Assembly: GCA_002403305.1 (NCBI GenBank)
Contig: DHHM01000017.1
Coordinates: 32,219 to 96,218 of the forward strand
Reading direction: 5' to 3'
Length of the DNA: 64,000 nucleotides
DNA from: Bacteroidales bacterium UBA4772
GTDB lineage: Bacteria; Bacteroidota; Bacteroidia; Bacteroidales; VadinHA17
Within the stretch, counting starts at the first letter, position 1, and every line of letters starts with the position of its first letter. Below the pieces are notes generated by a model. The model searched no databases and was not told where the DNA came from. It saw only the letters and a program-made list of their open reading frames with translations. The position numbers and the translations under genes were made by a program. Below are positions 25,445 to 33,502 of the stretch, in pieces.

Positions 25445-25579
25445 ATGAAAACCTATTATCAGATAACAGCGGAAGGAATAGGAATAGTCCTGCTCCGGAA
25501 AAGAAAGATCGCCAAAGCACTTCGCAGGTGGTTGCGTGAAAATGGTTTGTCCTACGAGTACAGTTTTTACATCCAATGA
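25445..25579 (+). CDS. Small basic protein of 44 residues, candidate gene
   Basis: The frame starts MKTYYQITAEGIGIVLLRKR and continues with an Arg/Lys-rich amphipathic stretch (KIAKALRRWLRENG), ending YEYSFYIQ. About 12 of 44 residues are Lys or Arg. It is below common gene-finder length limits. Support comes from position: the AT-rich leader with the palindromic motif lies just upstream, and a strong terminator hairpin follows 42 nt after the stop, so it would be its own transcription unit. I recognise no family. It could bind nucleic acid or membrane, but nothing shows this. Confidence 0.5.
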   Translation: MKTYYQITAEGIGIVLLRKRKIAKALRRWLRENGLSYEYSFYIQ

Positions 25580-25618
25580 TCTTTCTGAAACAGGTTCTTT
25601 TGGCACTATCCGGAGTAA

Positions 25619-25651
25619 GAGAGCCGGCCCCTGACGGCCGGCTCTTCTTTT
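25619..25651 (+). terminator. Rho-independent terminator after the 44-residue frame
   Basis: The perfect 9-bp stem GAGCCGGCC/GGCCGGCTC with loop CCTGAC is followed by TTCTTTT. It may end the small gene or the hfl unit, and being symmetric it may also serve the opposite strand. Confidence 0.8.
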
Positions 25652-25726
25652 GCTCACTGACAGACAGAAAAGGCCGCAGTTATCCACCGCAGCCTCTGTT
25701 CTGAATGTATTGCACAGTGCCGTGAT

Positions 25727-25783
25727 TCAGCCCCTGTCGGGGAAGAACCTGCGCCACCAGTAATATTTCCGTATTCTTGCCAT
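25727..25783 (-). CDS. Very short frame of 18 residues (MARIRKYYWWRRFFPDRG), doubtful
   Basis: On the minus strand between mscL and the terminator, an ATG frame encodes a peptide made almost entirely of Arg, aromatic and Pro residues. The composition is unusual, and a near-match to the -7 box lies upstream, but the length gives no statistical support. Recorded so it can be compared with relatives. Confidence 0.2.
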   Translation of the reverse strand: MARIRKYYWWRRFFPDRG

Positions 25784-25840
25784 AATCAAATCGTTTGCAA
25801 ATATGCAAACAATTTTTCTTGCCTGTTATTGTATGACGGA

Positions 25841-26272
25841 CTATTTTTTCAGAAGATCACGTATCTCCTTGAGAAGCTCAATATCCTCAGGGGGTGGCGG
25901 TGGTGCTGCCGGAGCTGCTTCCTCTTTCTTCTTGAGATTGTTCATGGCCTTGATCACAAAGAAGATACAGAGTGCAACAATCACAAAGTCGAGAACGGTC
26001 TGTATGAAGACACCGTAATTGATAGCCACTTCCGATACAGCAGGCTGAACCACTGCTTCTCCTTCAGTTATGGCCTCCTGTCCCTTCTGGAGAATCGCCC
26101 TGAGATTGCTGAAGTCGACCTTCCCCAGGAGAAGACCCAGAGGCGGCATAAGCACGTCATTTACCAGTGAGGTGATGATCTTGCCAAAGGCGCCGCCGAT
26201 GATTATACCAACGGCCATGTCAAGCATGTTACCCTTAACGGCAAATTCCCTGAATTCTTTCACAATTCCCAT
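25841..26272 (-). CDS. mscL: Large-conductance mechanosensitive channel
   Basis: The ATG at 26272 gives 143 residues; a TTG two codons upstream is not needed. MscL features are complete: N-terminal amphipathic helix MGIVKEFREFAVKGNMLDMAVG, first membrane helix with the pore constriction (VGIIIGGAFGKIITSLVNDVLMPPLG), second helix (GVFIQTVLDFVIVALCIFFVIKAMN), and a charged C-terminal bundle (ELLKEIRDLLKK) after a Pro-rich linker. The pentamer opens under membrane tension to release solutes on osmotic downshock. It is monocistronic. Confidence 0.95.
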   Translation of the reverse strand: MGIVKEFREFAVKGNMLDMAVGIIIGGAFGKIITSLVNDVLMPPLGLLLGKVDFSNLRAILQKGQEAITEGEAVVQPAVSEVAINYGVFIQTVLDFVIVALCIFFVIKAMNNLKKKEEAAPAAPPPPPEDIELLKEIRDLLKK

Positions 26273-26316
26273 AATCAAGTTTTTTAATGGTTTTTTAGAT
26301 CAGGTTAACACTGATT

Positions 26317-26324
26317 CAAATATA
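26317..26324 (-). promoter_or_regulatory. Candidate -7 element for mscL
   Basis: On the minus strand this is TATATTTG, a perfect TAnnTTTG box, 44 nt before the mscL ATG. Confidence 0.5.
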
Positions 26325-26473
26325 CAAAAGGCATTGAATATCCGACAGTCAGGCCAGCTAAATTATGAGCCGGGAAATTAGTAAATCACGATTTTTTATA
26401 CTATCTTACAGGTTCATTGCATTGTGGCAGGCTATTCCAAAATATTAATTATTAACCAATAAAACAGAAGATC

Positions 26474-26674
26474 ATGGCAGTACTGAAAGTAATCGAGATT
26501 CTTGCCTCTTCCCCTGTAAGCTGGGAAGAAGCAACAGCTTCCGCAGTTAACGTGGCAGCCAAAACCGTAAAGGAAATACGCTCCGTATACGTTAAGGAGC
26601 AGAGTGCGGTGGTAGTGAAAAACAAAATTACCGAATACCGGGTAAACGTGAAAATAACCTTTGAAGTAGTGTAA
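26474..26674 (+). CDS. Dodecin-family flavin-binding protein
   Basis: The 66-residue protein has the dodecin pattern KVIEILASSPVSWEEATASAVNVAAKTVKEIRSVYVKEQSAVVVKNKITEYRVNVKITFEV. Dodecins assemble as 12-mers that store or buffer flavins. The usual Trp that stacks on the isoalloxazine ring is present in SWEEA, although most members have the key Trp in a later strand, so ligand type is open. It is 10 nt before lysM and probably co-transcribed; the pairing suggests general stress expression. Confidence 0.88.
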   Translation: MAVLKVIEILASSPVSWEEATASAVNVAAKTVKEIRSVYVKEQSAVVVKNKITEYRVNVKITFEVV

Positions 26675-26684
26675 TCAAACAATT

Positions 26685-27146
26685 ATGGGACTGATTTCAT
26701 TCATCAAAAACGCCGGCACGAAAATCTTCAAGTCGGAAGAAAAACGGGAAGAGGAAAAAGCGGAGCTGATCGCTGAACATATCAAAAAGTTCGGGTTTGA
26801 CGTCAGCAAGGTAAAGGTTGCCGTTGACGACGAAAAGGTGATTCTGACGGGGCAGGTTGACACCCGGGCCAACAAGAACAAAATCATCGTCACCGCAGGC
26901 AACGTTGACGGCATCTCTGCCGTTGAGGACCATCTGCTGGTAATGACCCCGGAGCCGGTTGCGCCTCCTGAGCCCGAAAAACAGTTCTACACTGTCAAGA
27001 AGGGTGATTACCTCTCAAAGATCGCCAAGCAGGTTTATGGCGATGCCCGTAAATACCCGGTCATCTTTGAAGCCAACAAGCCTATGCTCAAAGATCCCGA
27101 TCTCATCTATCCGGGACAGGTGCTCGTTATTCCACCCCTGCAGTAA
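26685..27146 (+). CDS. lysM: BON and LysM domain protein (LysM/Kbp, YgaU type)
   Basis: The 153-residue protein follows the E. coli Kbp (YgaU) layout: a short charged start GLISFIKNAGTKIFKSEEKREEE, a BON domain (about 28-88, VKVAVDDEKVILTGQVDTRANKNKIIVTAGNVDGISAV), a Pro-rich linker, and a C-terminal LysM (about 100-150, FYTVKKGDYLSKIAKQVYGDARKYPVIFEANKPML...YPGQVLVIP). In E. coli the protein binds potassium and responds to osmotic stress. No signal peptide is visible, so a cytoplasmic site is likely. It is next to dodecin and near mscL, an osmotic-stress neighbourhood. Confidence 0.9.
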   Translation: MGLISFIKNAGTKIFKSEEKREEEKAELIAEHIKKFGFDVSKVKVAVDDEKVILTGQVDTRANKNKIIVTAGNVDGISAVEDHLLVMTPEPVAPPEPEKQFYTVKKGDYLSKIAKQVYGDARKYPVIFEANKPMLKDPDLIYPGQVLVIPPLQ

Positions 27147-27162
27147 AGACACCACTAAACTT

Positions 27163-27906
27163 CTAAACCAGGCGGAAAGCCTCAGTAATGCCCGCCAGCT
27201 CCCTGATGACCACCGAGGCGCAGGCAATGCCGAAGGCGGCGGGCATATAGGACATTGTTCCCACGCTGGAGGCTTTGTTGCTCTCTTCAGAGCCGCGGAC
27301 AATAAGCTCCTTGTCAACCGCCTCCGGACTGTATACGGCGAGGAAACCCTCATGTACCCCCAGCTTGTGAAGCTTTTTGCGAAGCATGCGTGCCAGGTTA
27401 CAGAAATTTGTCTCCGAGATATCAGCCACCCTGATGGCTGTGGGGTCGTACTTCCCCCCTGCGCCCATGGAACTGACCAACCGCATATTAAGCCGCAGCG
27501 AGTGATATACCAGGAAGACCTTCGGCGACAGGGTGTCGATGGCATCCACCACAAAATCATATCTCTCCTCTTCAAGAATGTCAATCATCCTCTGGTCACG
27601 GATGAACTCAGGGATTATTCTCAGGCGGAGCTCAGGATTGATATCGGTCAGCCTCTCTCCCATCACCTCCGCCTTTTTCCGTCCTGTGGTTGATGTCAGC
27701 GCCGGCAGTTGCCTGTTCCTGTTTGCAGCAGTGATTATATCGCCGTCGATGATGGTCATGGCCCCCACCCCGGCCCTGCATATCATCTCCGCAGCCCAGG
27801 AGCCTACCCCTCCCAATCCGGCCACAAGTACATGTGACCGCTTCATCTTCTCCAGCGCCTCAGGGCCCAGGAGCATCTCCGTGCGTGAAAGCCATCCCTC
27901 CGTCAC
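27163..27906 (-). CDS. tcdA: tRNA threonylcarbamoyladenosine dehydratase (TcdA)
   Basis: The 247-residue protein is of the ThiF/MoeB/HesA E1-like family. It has the nucleotide loop VLVAGLGGVGSWAAEMICRAGVG (about 26-48), the Asp/Arg set DGDIITAANRNRQLPAL, VDAIDTLSPK and SSMGAGGKYDPT. The C-terminal GTMSYMPAAFGIACASVVIREL is typical of TcdA, formerly CsdL. It closes the cyclic form of t6A37 on ANN-decoding tRNAs using ATP. Its start overlaps the stop of the TatD-like gene by 4 nt, so gltX, the TatD-like gene and tcdA form an operon. Confidence 0.93.
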   Translation of the reverse strand: MTEGWLSRTEMLLGPEALEKMKRSHVLVAGLGGVGSWAAEMICRAGVGAMTIIDGDIITAANRNRQLPALTSTTGRKKAEVMGERLTDINPELRLRIIPEFIRDQRMIDILEEERYDFVVDAIDTLSPKVFLVYHSLRLNMRLVSSMGAGGKYDPTAIRVADISETNFCNLARMLRKKLHKLGVHEGFLAVYSPEAVDKELIVRGSEESNKASSVGTMSYMPAAFGIACASVVIRELAGITEAFRLV

Positions 27907-28574
27907 AGGCTGTAGTTTAAAAGTGTATTGAAATTTCTGCGCATCAGCCTTTCTGCCGCTTCTGCATCATAGCCTGCCTTTGACGCGAAGAGACGGTATA
28001 CCTCTGCAATCTGCTCTCCGGAGTCGTCGGTCTCAAGCAGTATCCTCTCAGGACTCAAAGCCTCCAGCACGGCAGGTTTCAATCCACCGGTTCCCAGCGA
28101 GAACCAGAACCCCTCGTCGGCCAGCGATGCAGCCAGTATGCCGTTGCCACTGAAGCCGTGAATGACCCAGGGCCGGGCCGGCTTCATCTCCTTCCGTGCC
28201 CTTCTCAGCTCATCCCACCCCTTCACGCAGTGAATCACCATGGGTTTATCCATTTCCATGGCCAGCTCCGCCTGTAAGATGAACGCCCTGTACTGAACCT
28301 CCTGTGGCCCACCTTTGAGGCGGTCAAAACCCGCCTCTCCTATCACTGCCACATGCGGATGTGCCACGGTAAGCAGAAGCTCTGTCTTCAGATGCGCCAA
28401 GTTGTCATCCGTAAGCTGCCACGGATGTATGCCGGCGGAAAAGAGGGTGTTGGGAGGGAAGTCACGAGGCACCTCGTCACCGGCCATCAGGTTCATGACA
28501 GTGATGGTATCACCACTTCCGGTGGCATTGTGAGTGTGAAAGTCGATGAATTTTATGCCCCTGCCGGGATTCAT
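27903..28574 (-). CDS. TatD-family metal-dependent hydrolase
   Basis: The 223-residue protein shows the TatD amidohydrolase barrel: FIDFHTHN (HxH metal ligands), FSAGIHPW, VIGEAGFDRL (bridging Glu), MVIHCVKGWDEL, WVIHGFSG (His ligands) and LLETDDSG (Asp). The family includes 3'-5' DNA/RNA exonucleases and D-aminoacyl-tRNA deacylase-like enzymes. At 223 residues it is shorter than E. coli TatD (about 260), a compact form common in Bacteroidota. It overlaps its neighbours by 4 nt on both sides. Confidence 0.9.
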   Translation of the reverse strand: MNPGRGIKFIDFHTHNATGSGDTITVMNLMAGDEVPRDFPPNTLFSAGIHPWQLTDDNLAHLKTELLLTVAHPHVAVIGEAGFDRLKGGPQEVQYRAFILQAELAMEMDKPMVIHCVKGWDELRRARKEMKPARPWVIHGFSGNGILAASLADEGFWFSLGTGGLKPAVLEALSPERILLETDDSGEQIAEVYRLFASKAGYDAEAAERLMRRNFNTLLNYSL

Positions 28575-30094
28575 GACAGTGCCGGTGCCAGTCTGCGGAT
28601 ACCGTTGTCAAGACGGCGAAGGGTCTCATCCCTGCCTGTCAGCCCGACGATATCAAACAGGTGCGGACCCCTTGACGCCCCCACCATGAGGAGCCTGAAC
28701 AGGTTGAGAATGGTCCCGGTATTATAGGGACTTCCGGCAATCCACTCTTTGACTCTCTTTTCAAGAGTCTCCGAGGTAAATGGCTCCACAACTGAAACAA
28801 CTTCACGGAGCTCTCTCATCTGCAGGGGCGAATCGGCATTCCATCTCTTCCTTACAACATCCGGGTCATAGCTATCCGGAGCGACGAAGAAGAAGTCAGC
28901 CTCGTTCCACAGCTCCTTCACAAATCCCACACGCTCCTTTACCAGTGAGACAATCCTCACGAGGGTGTCATGACCGGGACTGAATCCCTTTTCCTCTACT
29001 ATTGGCATGAAGAGCTCCGCCAGCTCCTCATTGCTCTTCATCTGAAAATATCGGCTATTAAACCACTTCGCCTTCTCGGGATCAAACCTCGAACCTGACT
29101 TGCCCACCCGCTCTATGGAGAAACCGGCGATCAGCTCCTCCATTGAGAATATCTCCTGTTCGGTCCCGGGGTTCCAGCCCAGCAGGGCGAGCATATTCAC
29201 GAATGCTTCCGGGAAATAGCCCTCCTCACGGTATCCCGCGGCCGTCTCACCGTAAGGCCAAAAGAGGGGAAAAACCGGGAAACCCATCTTATCGCCATCG
29301 CGTTTACTAAGCTTACCCTTGCCCGTGGGCTTGAGCAGCAGCGGCAGGTGCGCGAAGAGCGGAGCCTCCCATCCGAAGCTTCGGTAGAGCATGACATGCA
29401 GCGGCAGCGACGGCAGCCACTCCTCACCCCTGATTACGTGCGAGATCTCCATAAGATGATCGTCAACGATGTTGGCCAGGTGGTAGGTGGGCATACCGTC
29501 CGACTTGAACAGCACCTTGTCATCAAGGGTGGAGCTGTTGACAACGATATCGCCCCTGATAAGGTCGGAAAAATGAATATCCTCGTTCTCAGGCATGCGG
29601 TACCTTATAACATAATGCTCTCCGGCAGCCATCCTGATCTTCACTTCCTCATCACTGAGGGTTAGTGTGTTGCACATCTGCATGCGGGTGGCACCGCCGT
29701 AGTTGAAGGTCTCCCCGCGGGACTCATACTCCTTTCTGATCCTCTCAAGCTCCTCCGGCTGGTCGAAGGCATAATAGGCGTCACCCGATGCAAGAAGCTG
29801 CAGGGCAAACTGCTGATAGATGCCTTTCCTCTGGCTCTGCCGGTAGGGGGCAAAGGCACCTCCTTCCCTTACCCCTTCATCCGGTTTGATGCCGGCCCAC
29901 TCCAGAGCATCCATGATATACTCTTCGGCACCCTCCACATAGCGTGTCTGATCTGTATCCTCGATGCGCAGTATGAATTCCCCGCCGTGATGTTTGGCAA
30001 AGAGATAGTTATAAAGAGCCGTTCGCACACCGCCTATATGCAGCGGACCTGTGGGACTGGGAGCAAAGCGCACGCGTATTTTCCTGTCTGTCAT
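28571..30094 (-). CDS. gltX: Glutamyl-tRNA synthetase
   Basis: The ATG at 30094 gives 507 residues starting MTDRKIRVRFAPSPTGPLHI, the usual family onset; an ATG six codons upstream (30112) is also possible. Motifs are PSPTGPLHIGGVRTAL (HIGH) and KLSKRDGDKMG (KMSKS). The helical anticodon-binding domain fills the C-terminal third. It charges tRNA-Glu. Because glnS is also present, this enzyme need not misacylate tRNA-Gln. It is the first gene of the gltX, TatD-like, tcdA unit. Confidence 0.95.
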   Translation of the reverse strand: MTDRKIRVRFAPSPTGPLHIGGVRTALYNYLFAKHHGGEFILRIEDTDQTRYVEGAEEYIMDALEWAGIKPDEGVREGGAFAPYRQSQRKGIYQQFALQLLASGDAYYAFDQPEELERIRKEYESRGETFNYGGATRMQMCNTLTLSDEEVKIRMAAGEHYVIRYRMPENEDIHFSDLIRGDIVVNSSTLDDKVLFKSDGMPTYHLANIVDDHLMEISHVIRGEEWLPSLPLHVMLYRSFGWEAPLFAHLPLLLKPTGKGKLSKRDGDKMGFPVFPLFWPYGETAAGYREEGYFPEAFVNMLALLGWNPGTEQEIFSMEELIAGFSIERVGKSGSRFDPEKAKWFNSRYFQMKSNEELAELFMPIVEEKGFSPGHDTLVRIVSLVKERVGFVKELWNEADFFFVAPDSYDPDVVRKRWNADSPLQMRELREVVSVVEPFTSETLEKRVKEWIAGSPYNTGTILNLFRLLMVGASRGPHLFDIVGLTGRDETLRRLDNGIRRLAPALS

Positions 30095-30281
30095 AATTGA
30101 TAAATTATTCATCCCGGGCAGATGGCGCCCGCACTATGCCAGGACTATCTGCCTATATGTGACAAAGATATAACAAATGGTGCAGGCACGGGTAAAGTAT
30201 AAATCCCAACGCTGCAAAAATCATTTTATATGATTTGTATTTATCGTACATTTACGAGACAACTGTTTATTGTTCACCATT

Positions 30282-31316
30282 ATGAAAAAGATGAAGGCTC
30301 TCGTTAAGGCTCAGGCTACCAAAGGATTATGGATGCAGGAAGTGCCTGTGCCGGAGCCCGGATACAATGATGTAATCATAAAAGTCAAAAAGTCGGCCAT
30401 ATGCGGTACGGACCTGCATATCTATGAGTGGAATGAGTGGGCTCAGAAGACCATCGGGGTCCCCATGACCATAGGCCATGAGTATATGGGTTATATCGAC
30501 AAAGCCGGCCCCGGCGTGACGAATGTAAAGGTGGGCGACAGGGTCACCGGTGAAGGTCATCTCTTCTGCGGCACCTGCCGTAACTGCCGCCGGGGCAGAG
30601 AGCATGTATGCGAAAACACGGTTGGGATAGGAGTACATATCGACGGATCGTTTGCAGAGTATGTAAAAGTGCCGGCACGTAACGTGGTTCTGCTTGATCA
30701 CCGCATCCCCGATGACTGGGCAGCCATTATGGACCCGTTTGGCAATGCCACCCATACTGCGCTGGCATTCCCCCTTCTGGGTGAGGATGTGCTGATCACC
30801 GGATCAGGACTGATAGGCAGCATGGCTGTTGCCATCGCCAGGTTCGCCGGCGCCCGTAATGTGGTAGCCACTGACCTGAGCGATTACCGCCTTGAACTGG
30901 CAAAAAAAATGGGCGCAACAAGGGTCCTCAATCCCGGAAGGGGAGAAAAAATACACGATGTCCTTGAACCCCTCCACATGAAGGGATTCGATGTCGGGCT
31001 TGAGATGTCAGGCTCACCTGCCGCCTTCCGCGAAATGATTGAAAACATGTATAATGGATCCAACATTGCCTTACTGGGAATCCTCCCCTCTGACTTCGAG
31101 GTCCCATGGAGCGATATCATCTTCAAGGCGCTGACCCTTAAGGGAATATATGGACGTGAGCTCTGGGAGACCTGGTATAAGATGCAGATGATGATCATCG
31201 GCGGAATCAATCTTGACCCTATCATTACACACCGTTTCCATATTGACGATTTCCAGAAGGGATTTGACATCATGGAAGAGGGCAACTGCGGTAAGGTGAT
31301 CTTAAACTGGGAGTGA
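30282..31316 (+). CDS. tdh: L-threonine 3-dehydrogenase
   Basis: The ATG at 30282 gives 344 residues; a TTG four codons upstream is less likely. It is a zinc alcohol dehydrogenase-type protein with CGTDLHIYEWNEWAQKTI and GHEYMGYI (catalytic zinc and threonine-binding signature of Tdh), GHLFCGTCRNCRRGREHVC (structural zinc cysteines), and GSGLIGSMAVAIARFAGARNVVATDLS (NAD-binding Rossmann loop). Tdh oxidises L-threonine to 2-amino-3-ketobutyrate, the substrate of Kbl, which is coded 3.6 kb downstream. Both enzymes of this threonine-to-glycine route are in the cluster. Confidence 0.95.
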   Translation: MKKMKALVKAQATKGLWMQEVPVPEPGYNDVIIKVKKSAICGTDLHIYEWNEWAQKTIGVPMTIGHEYMGYIDKAGPGVTNVKVGDRVTGEGHLFCGTCRNCRRGREHVCENTVGIGVHIDGSFAEYVKVPARNVVLLDHRIPDDWAAIMDPFGNATHTALAFPLLGEDVLITGSGLIGSMAVAIARFAGARNVVATDLSDYRLELAKKMGATRVLNPGRGEKIHDVLEPLHMKGFDVGLEMSGSPAAFREMIENMYNGSNIALLGILPSDFEVPWSDIIFKALTLKGIYGRELWETWYKMQMMIIGGINLDPIITHRFHIDDFQKGFDIMEEGNCGKVILNWE

Positions 31317-31396
31317 GCAAAATTCTCTCTCCACAATTGCTGTTTTATAAAATAGTCCTATCTTGATGTCATTGTGTATAAATATACCTGACATCT

Positions 31397-33103
31397 ATGT
31401 TGTCTGAACATCCGTCGTATGAAGAACTGACCAGGGACTTCAGCTGGTCCATTGCCGAAAAAGAGCTTGAATACACTCCCGGAGACATTATAAACATAGG
31501 TTGGCATTGCTCCGACAGGATATGCCATAAGGGCAAGGCAGACAAGATTGCCCTTTACTATGAGGGGTTCGGTGGCACCCGGAAGCAGTATACCTTCAAT
31601 GATATCAGGCTGGCGGGAAATACTATCGGTGCTTTCCTCCTCAGCCAGGGAATCGCTGAAAGTGACCGGGTCTGTCTTTTTATGGACAGGATTCCCGAAT
31701 TGTACCTCTCATTCCTGGGGATACTGAAGATCGGCGCCATCGTTCAGCCTCTTTTTTCCGCTTTCGGGGATGAATCTCTCTTTGTGCGCCTCGACAATGC
31801 AGAGACAAGGGCTGTCATAACGCAGAAGAAGCACCTGTCCAAGGTGAGGAAGATCCGCTCATCACTGCCCAAACTGGAATTTGTTATCATAGTTGACAAC
31901 GTAAAGCCCTCCGAGCTCGAACCCGGAGAGATCCTCTTCAGCCTTGAAAACGCTGAGCCTGTCGAGAAATTTGAGATAGCACCAACCCGGGCAGAAACCC
32001 ATTCGCTGCTTCATTACACCTCCGGCACAACCGGTCAGCCCAAGGGGGTAAAGCACGTCCATTATTCCATCATGTCACAGTACCTCACCACAAAATGGGT
32101 TCTTGACCTGCGTGATGATGACATCTACTGGTGCACTGCTGACCCGGGTTGGGTGACCGGCACCTCGTACGGAATAATCGGACCGTGGAGCCTGGGTGTG
32201 ACGCAGTGTGTCCTGGATACCGGATTTTCCGCCCAGGCATGGTACCGGTTTATTGAGAATTATAAAATAACGGTATGGTACTCGGCTCCCACCGCCATCA
32301 GGTCACTGATGAAAGCCGGAGACGAGCTGGTGAAGGAGTTTGATCTCTCCTCCCTGCGTCACCTGGCAAGCGTCGGCGAACCCCTCAATTCAGAAGCCGT
32401 TATATGGTCAGGAAGGGTGTTCGGAAAACAATTTCACGATACATTCTGGCAGACGGAGACAGGGTCTATAATGATCACCAACTTCCCCGGGATGAAGATT
32501 AAACCCGGCTCCATGGGAAAGACCTTCCCGGGAATAACGGGAGCAGTACTTGATCCGGTCACTTTCACACCTATCGGGGAGCCCGGCAAAGCCGGTCTTA
32601 TAGCCTTCCGGCCCGGATGGCCCGCCATGATGAGAACATACTGGAGGAATGAGGAGAAATACAGGGAAAAATTCGTCAACGGATGGTATCTCTCCGGCGA
32701 CAGGTCGAGCATCGACAATGAAGGCTACTACTGGTTCATGGGACGTGATGACGACGTAATTAATACCGGCGGGCACCTGGTGAGCCCGTTCGAGGTCGAA
32801 TCAGCGCTGCTCGAACATCCTGCCGTCGGTGAATCAGGGGTGACCTCCAAACCTGACGAGATAAACATGGAGGTGGTTAAAGCATTCATCACCCTCAAAC
32901 CCGGTTTTACTGCCGGCCCTGACCTTGAACTTGAGATAATGAACTTCATCCGCAAAAAGCTCTCCCCACTGGCAATGCCACAGGCTATTGAGTTCATGGA
33001 TACCCTGCCCAAGACACGCAGCGGAAAGATCATGAGAAGAGTGCTTCATGCCAGGGAATGGGGTGAGGAGATAGGCGACATTTCAACTCTCGAAAATGAC
33101 TGA
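31397..33103 (+). CDS. Acetyl-CoA synthetase-like AMP-forming ligase (AcsA type)
   Basis: The 568-residue protein is of the adenylate-forming family. It has the P-loop-like LLHYTSGTTGQPKGV (about 200-214), WCTADPGWVTGTSYG, FWQTETG, WYLSGDRSSIDNEGYYWFMGRDDDVINTGGH, and the C-terminal catalytic Lys in LPKTRSGKIMRRVL. The length matches the short Bacillus AcsA form rather than the 650-residue Acs. The Trp in the W(Q/W)TETG motif fits short acyl substrates such as acetate. It lies between tdh and an acyl carrier protein gene. It could feed acetyl units to CoA, or load the carrier; the second role is inference from position. Confidence 0.85.
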   Translation: MLSEHPSYEELTRDFSWSIAEKELEYTPGDIINIGWHCSDRICHKGKADKIALYYEGFGGTRKQYTFNDIRLAGNTIGAFLLSQGIAESDRVCLFMDRIPELYLSFLGILKIGAIVQPLFSAFGDESLFVRLDNAETRAVITQKKHLSKVRKIRSSLPKLEFVIIVDNVKPSELEPGEILFSLENAEPVEKFEIAPTRAETHSLLHYTSGTTGQPKGVKHVHYSIMSQYLTTKWVLDLRDDDIYWCTADPGWVTGTSYGIIGPWSLGVTQCVLDTGFSAQAWYRFIENYKITVWYSAPTAIRSLMKAGDELVKEFDLSSLRHLASVGEPLNSEAVIWSGRVFGKQFHDTFWQTETGSIMITNFPGMKIKPGSMGKTFPGITGAVLDPVTFTPIGEPGKAGLIAFRPGWPAMMRTYWRNEEKYREKFVNGWYLSGDRSSIDNEGYYWFMGRDDDVINTGGHLVSPFEVESALLEHPAVGESGVTSKPDEINMEVVKAFITLKPGFTAGPDLELEIMNFIRKKLSPLAMPQAIEFMDTLPKTRSGKIMRRVLHAREWGEEIGDISTLEND

Positions 33104-33113
33104 ATATCACGAG

Positions 33114-33220
33114 CTTGCAGATATAACCCTCAAACGAAATCGGCTTCCCGGAGCTGTGAAAATTAATCGTCATGATAAGTGAGATTTATGGCAACTTGCA
33201 ATTATAACCCTTAAAACGAA
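33114..33220. repeat. Two imperfect direct repeats in the leader of the acyl carrier protein gene
   Basis: CTTGCAgaTATAACCCTcaa (33114 on) and CTTGCAatTATAACCCTtaa (33195 on) repeat at 81-nt spacing. The second copy ends just before the ATG at 33227. Their position suggests duplicated regulatory or 5' untranslated sequence; the function is unknown. Confidence 0.45.
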
Positions 33221-33226
33221 TATGTT

Positions 33227-33490
33227 ATGGAAGAGAATAATCTTAATGAGATGAAGGAGCTGATCCGGAACTATGTCATCAAAGAGTACATCGATGATGA
33301 TGACACTACGATAACAGATGATACACCTCTTATTTCCAGCGGTTACGTTGATTCGTTCTCGATGGTGTCACTGCTCGTCTTCCTCGAGAACAAATTCAAG
33401 ATCAAGATCCCTCCAAGCAAGGCTACCCCTGAGGCATTTGACAGCGTAAACAATATTGTGGCACTGGTAAACCAGTATTTGAATAAATAA
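33227..33490 (+). CDS. Acyl carrier protein
   Basis: The 87-residue acidic protein has one PP-binding domain. YVDSFSMVSLLVFLENKF contains the Ser of the DSxS site that receives 4'-phosphopantetheine (about residue 43). The motif is DSFS rather than the DSLD of the housekeeping AcpP, so this is a specialised carrier. It lies between the AMP-forming ligase and a Kbl-like synthase 12 nt downstream. That suggests it carries an acyl or aminoacyl group for the synthase, as in bacterial sphingolipid clusters, but the cargo is unknown. Confidence 0.88.
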   Translation: MEENNLNEMKELIRNYVIKEYIDDDDTTITDDTPLISSGYVDSFSMVSLLVFLENKFKIKIPPSKATPEAFDSVNNIVALVNQYLNK

Positions 33491-33502
33491 ATCACAGACA
33501 TC

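Noticed and set aside
26959..27693. 244-codon plus-strand frame over lysM and tcdA
   Set aside because: It overlaps the end of lysM and is antisense to tcdA, both of which have clear family motifs; the frame has no domain signature.
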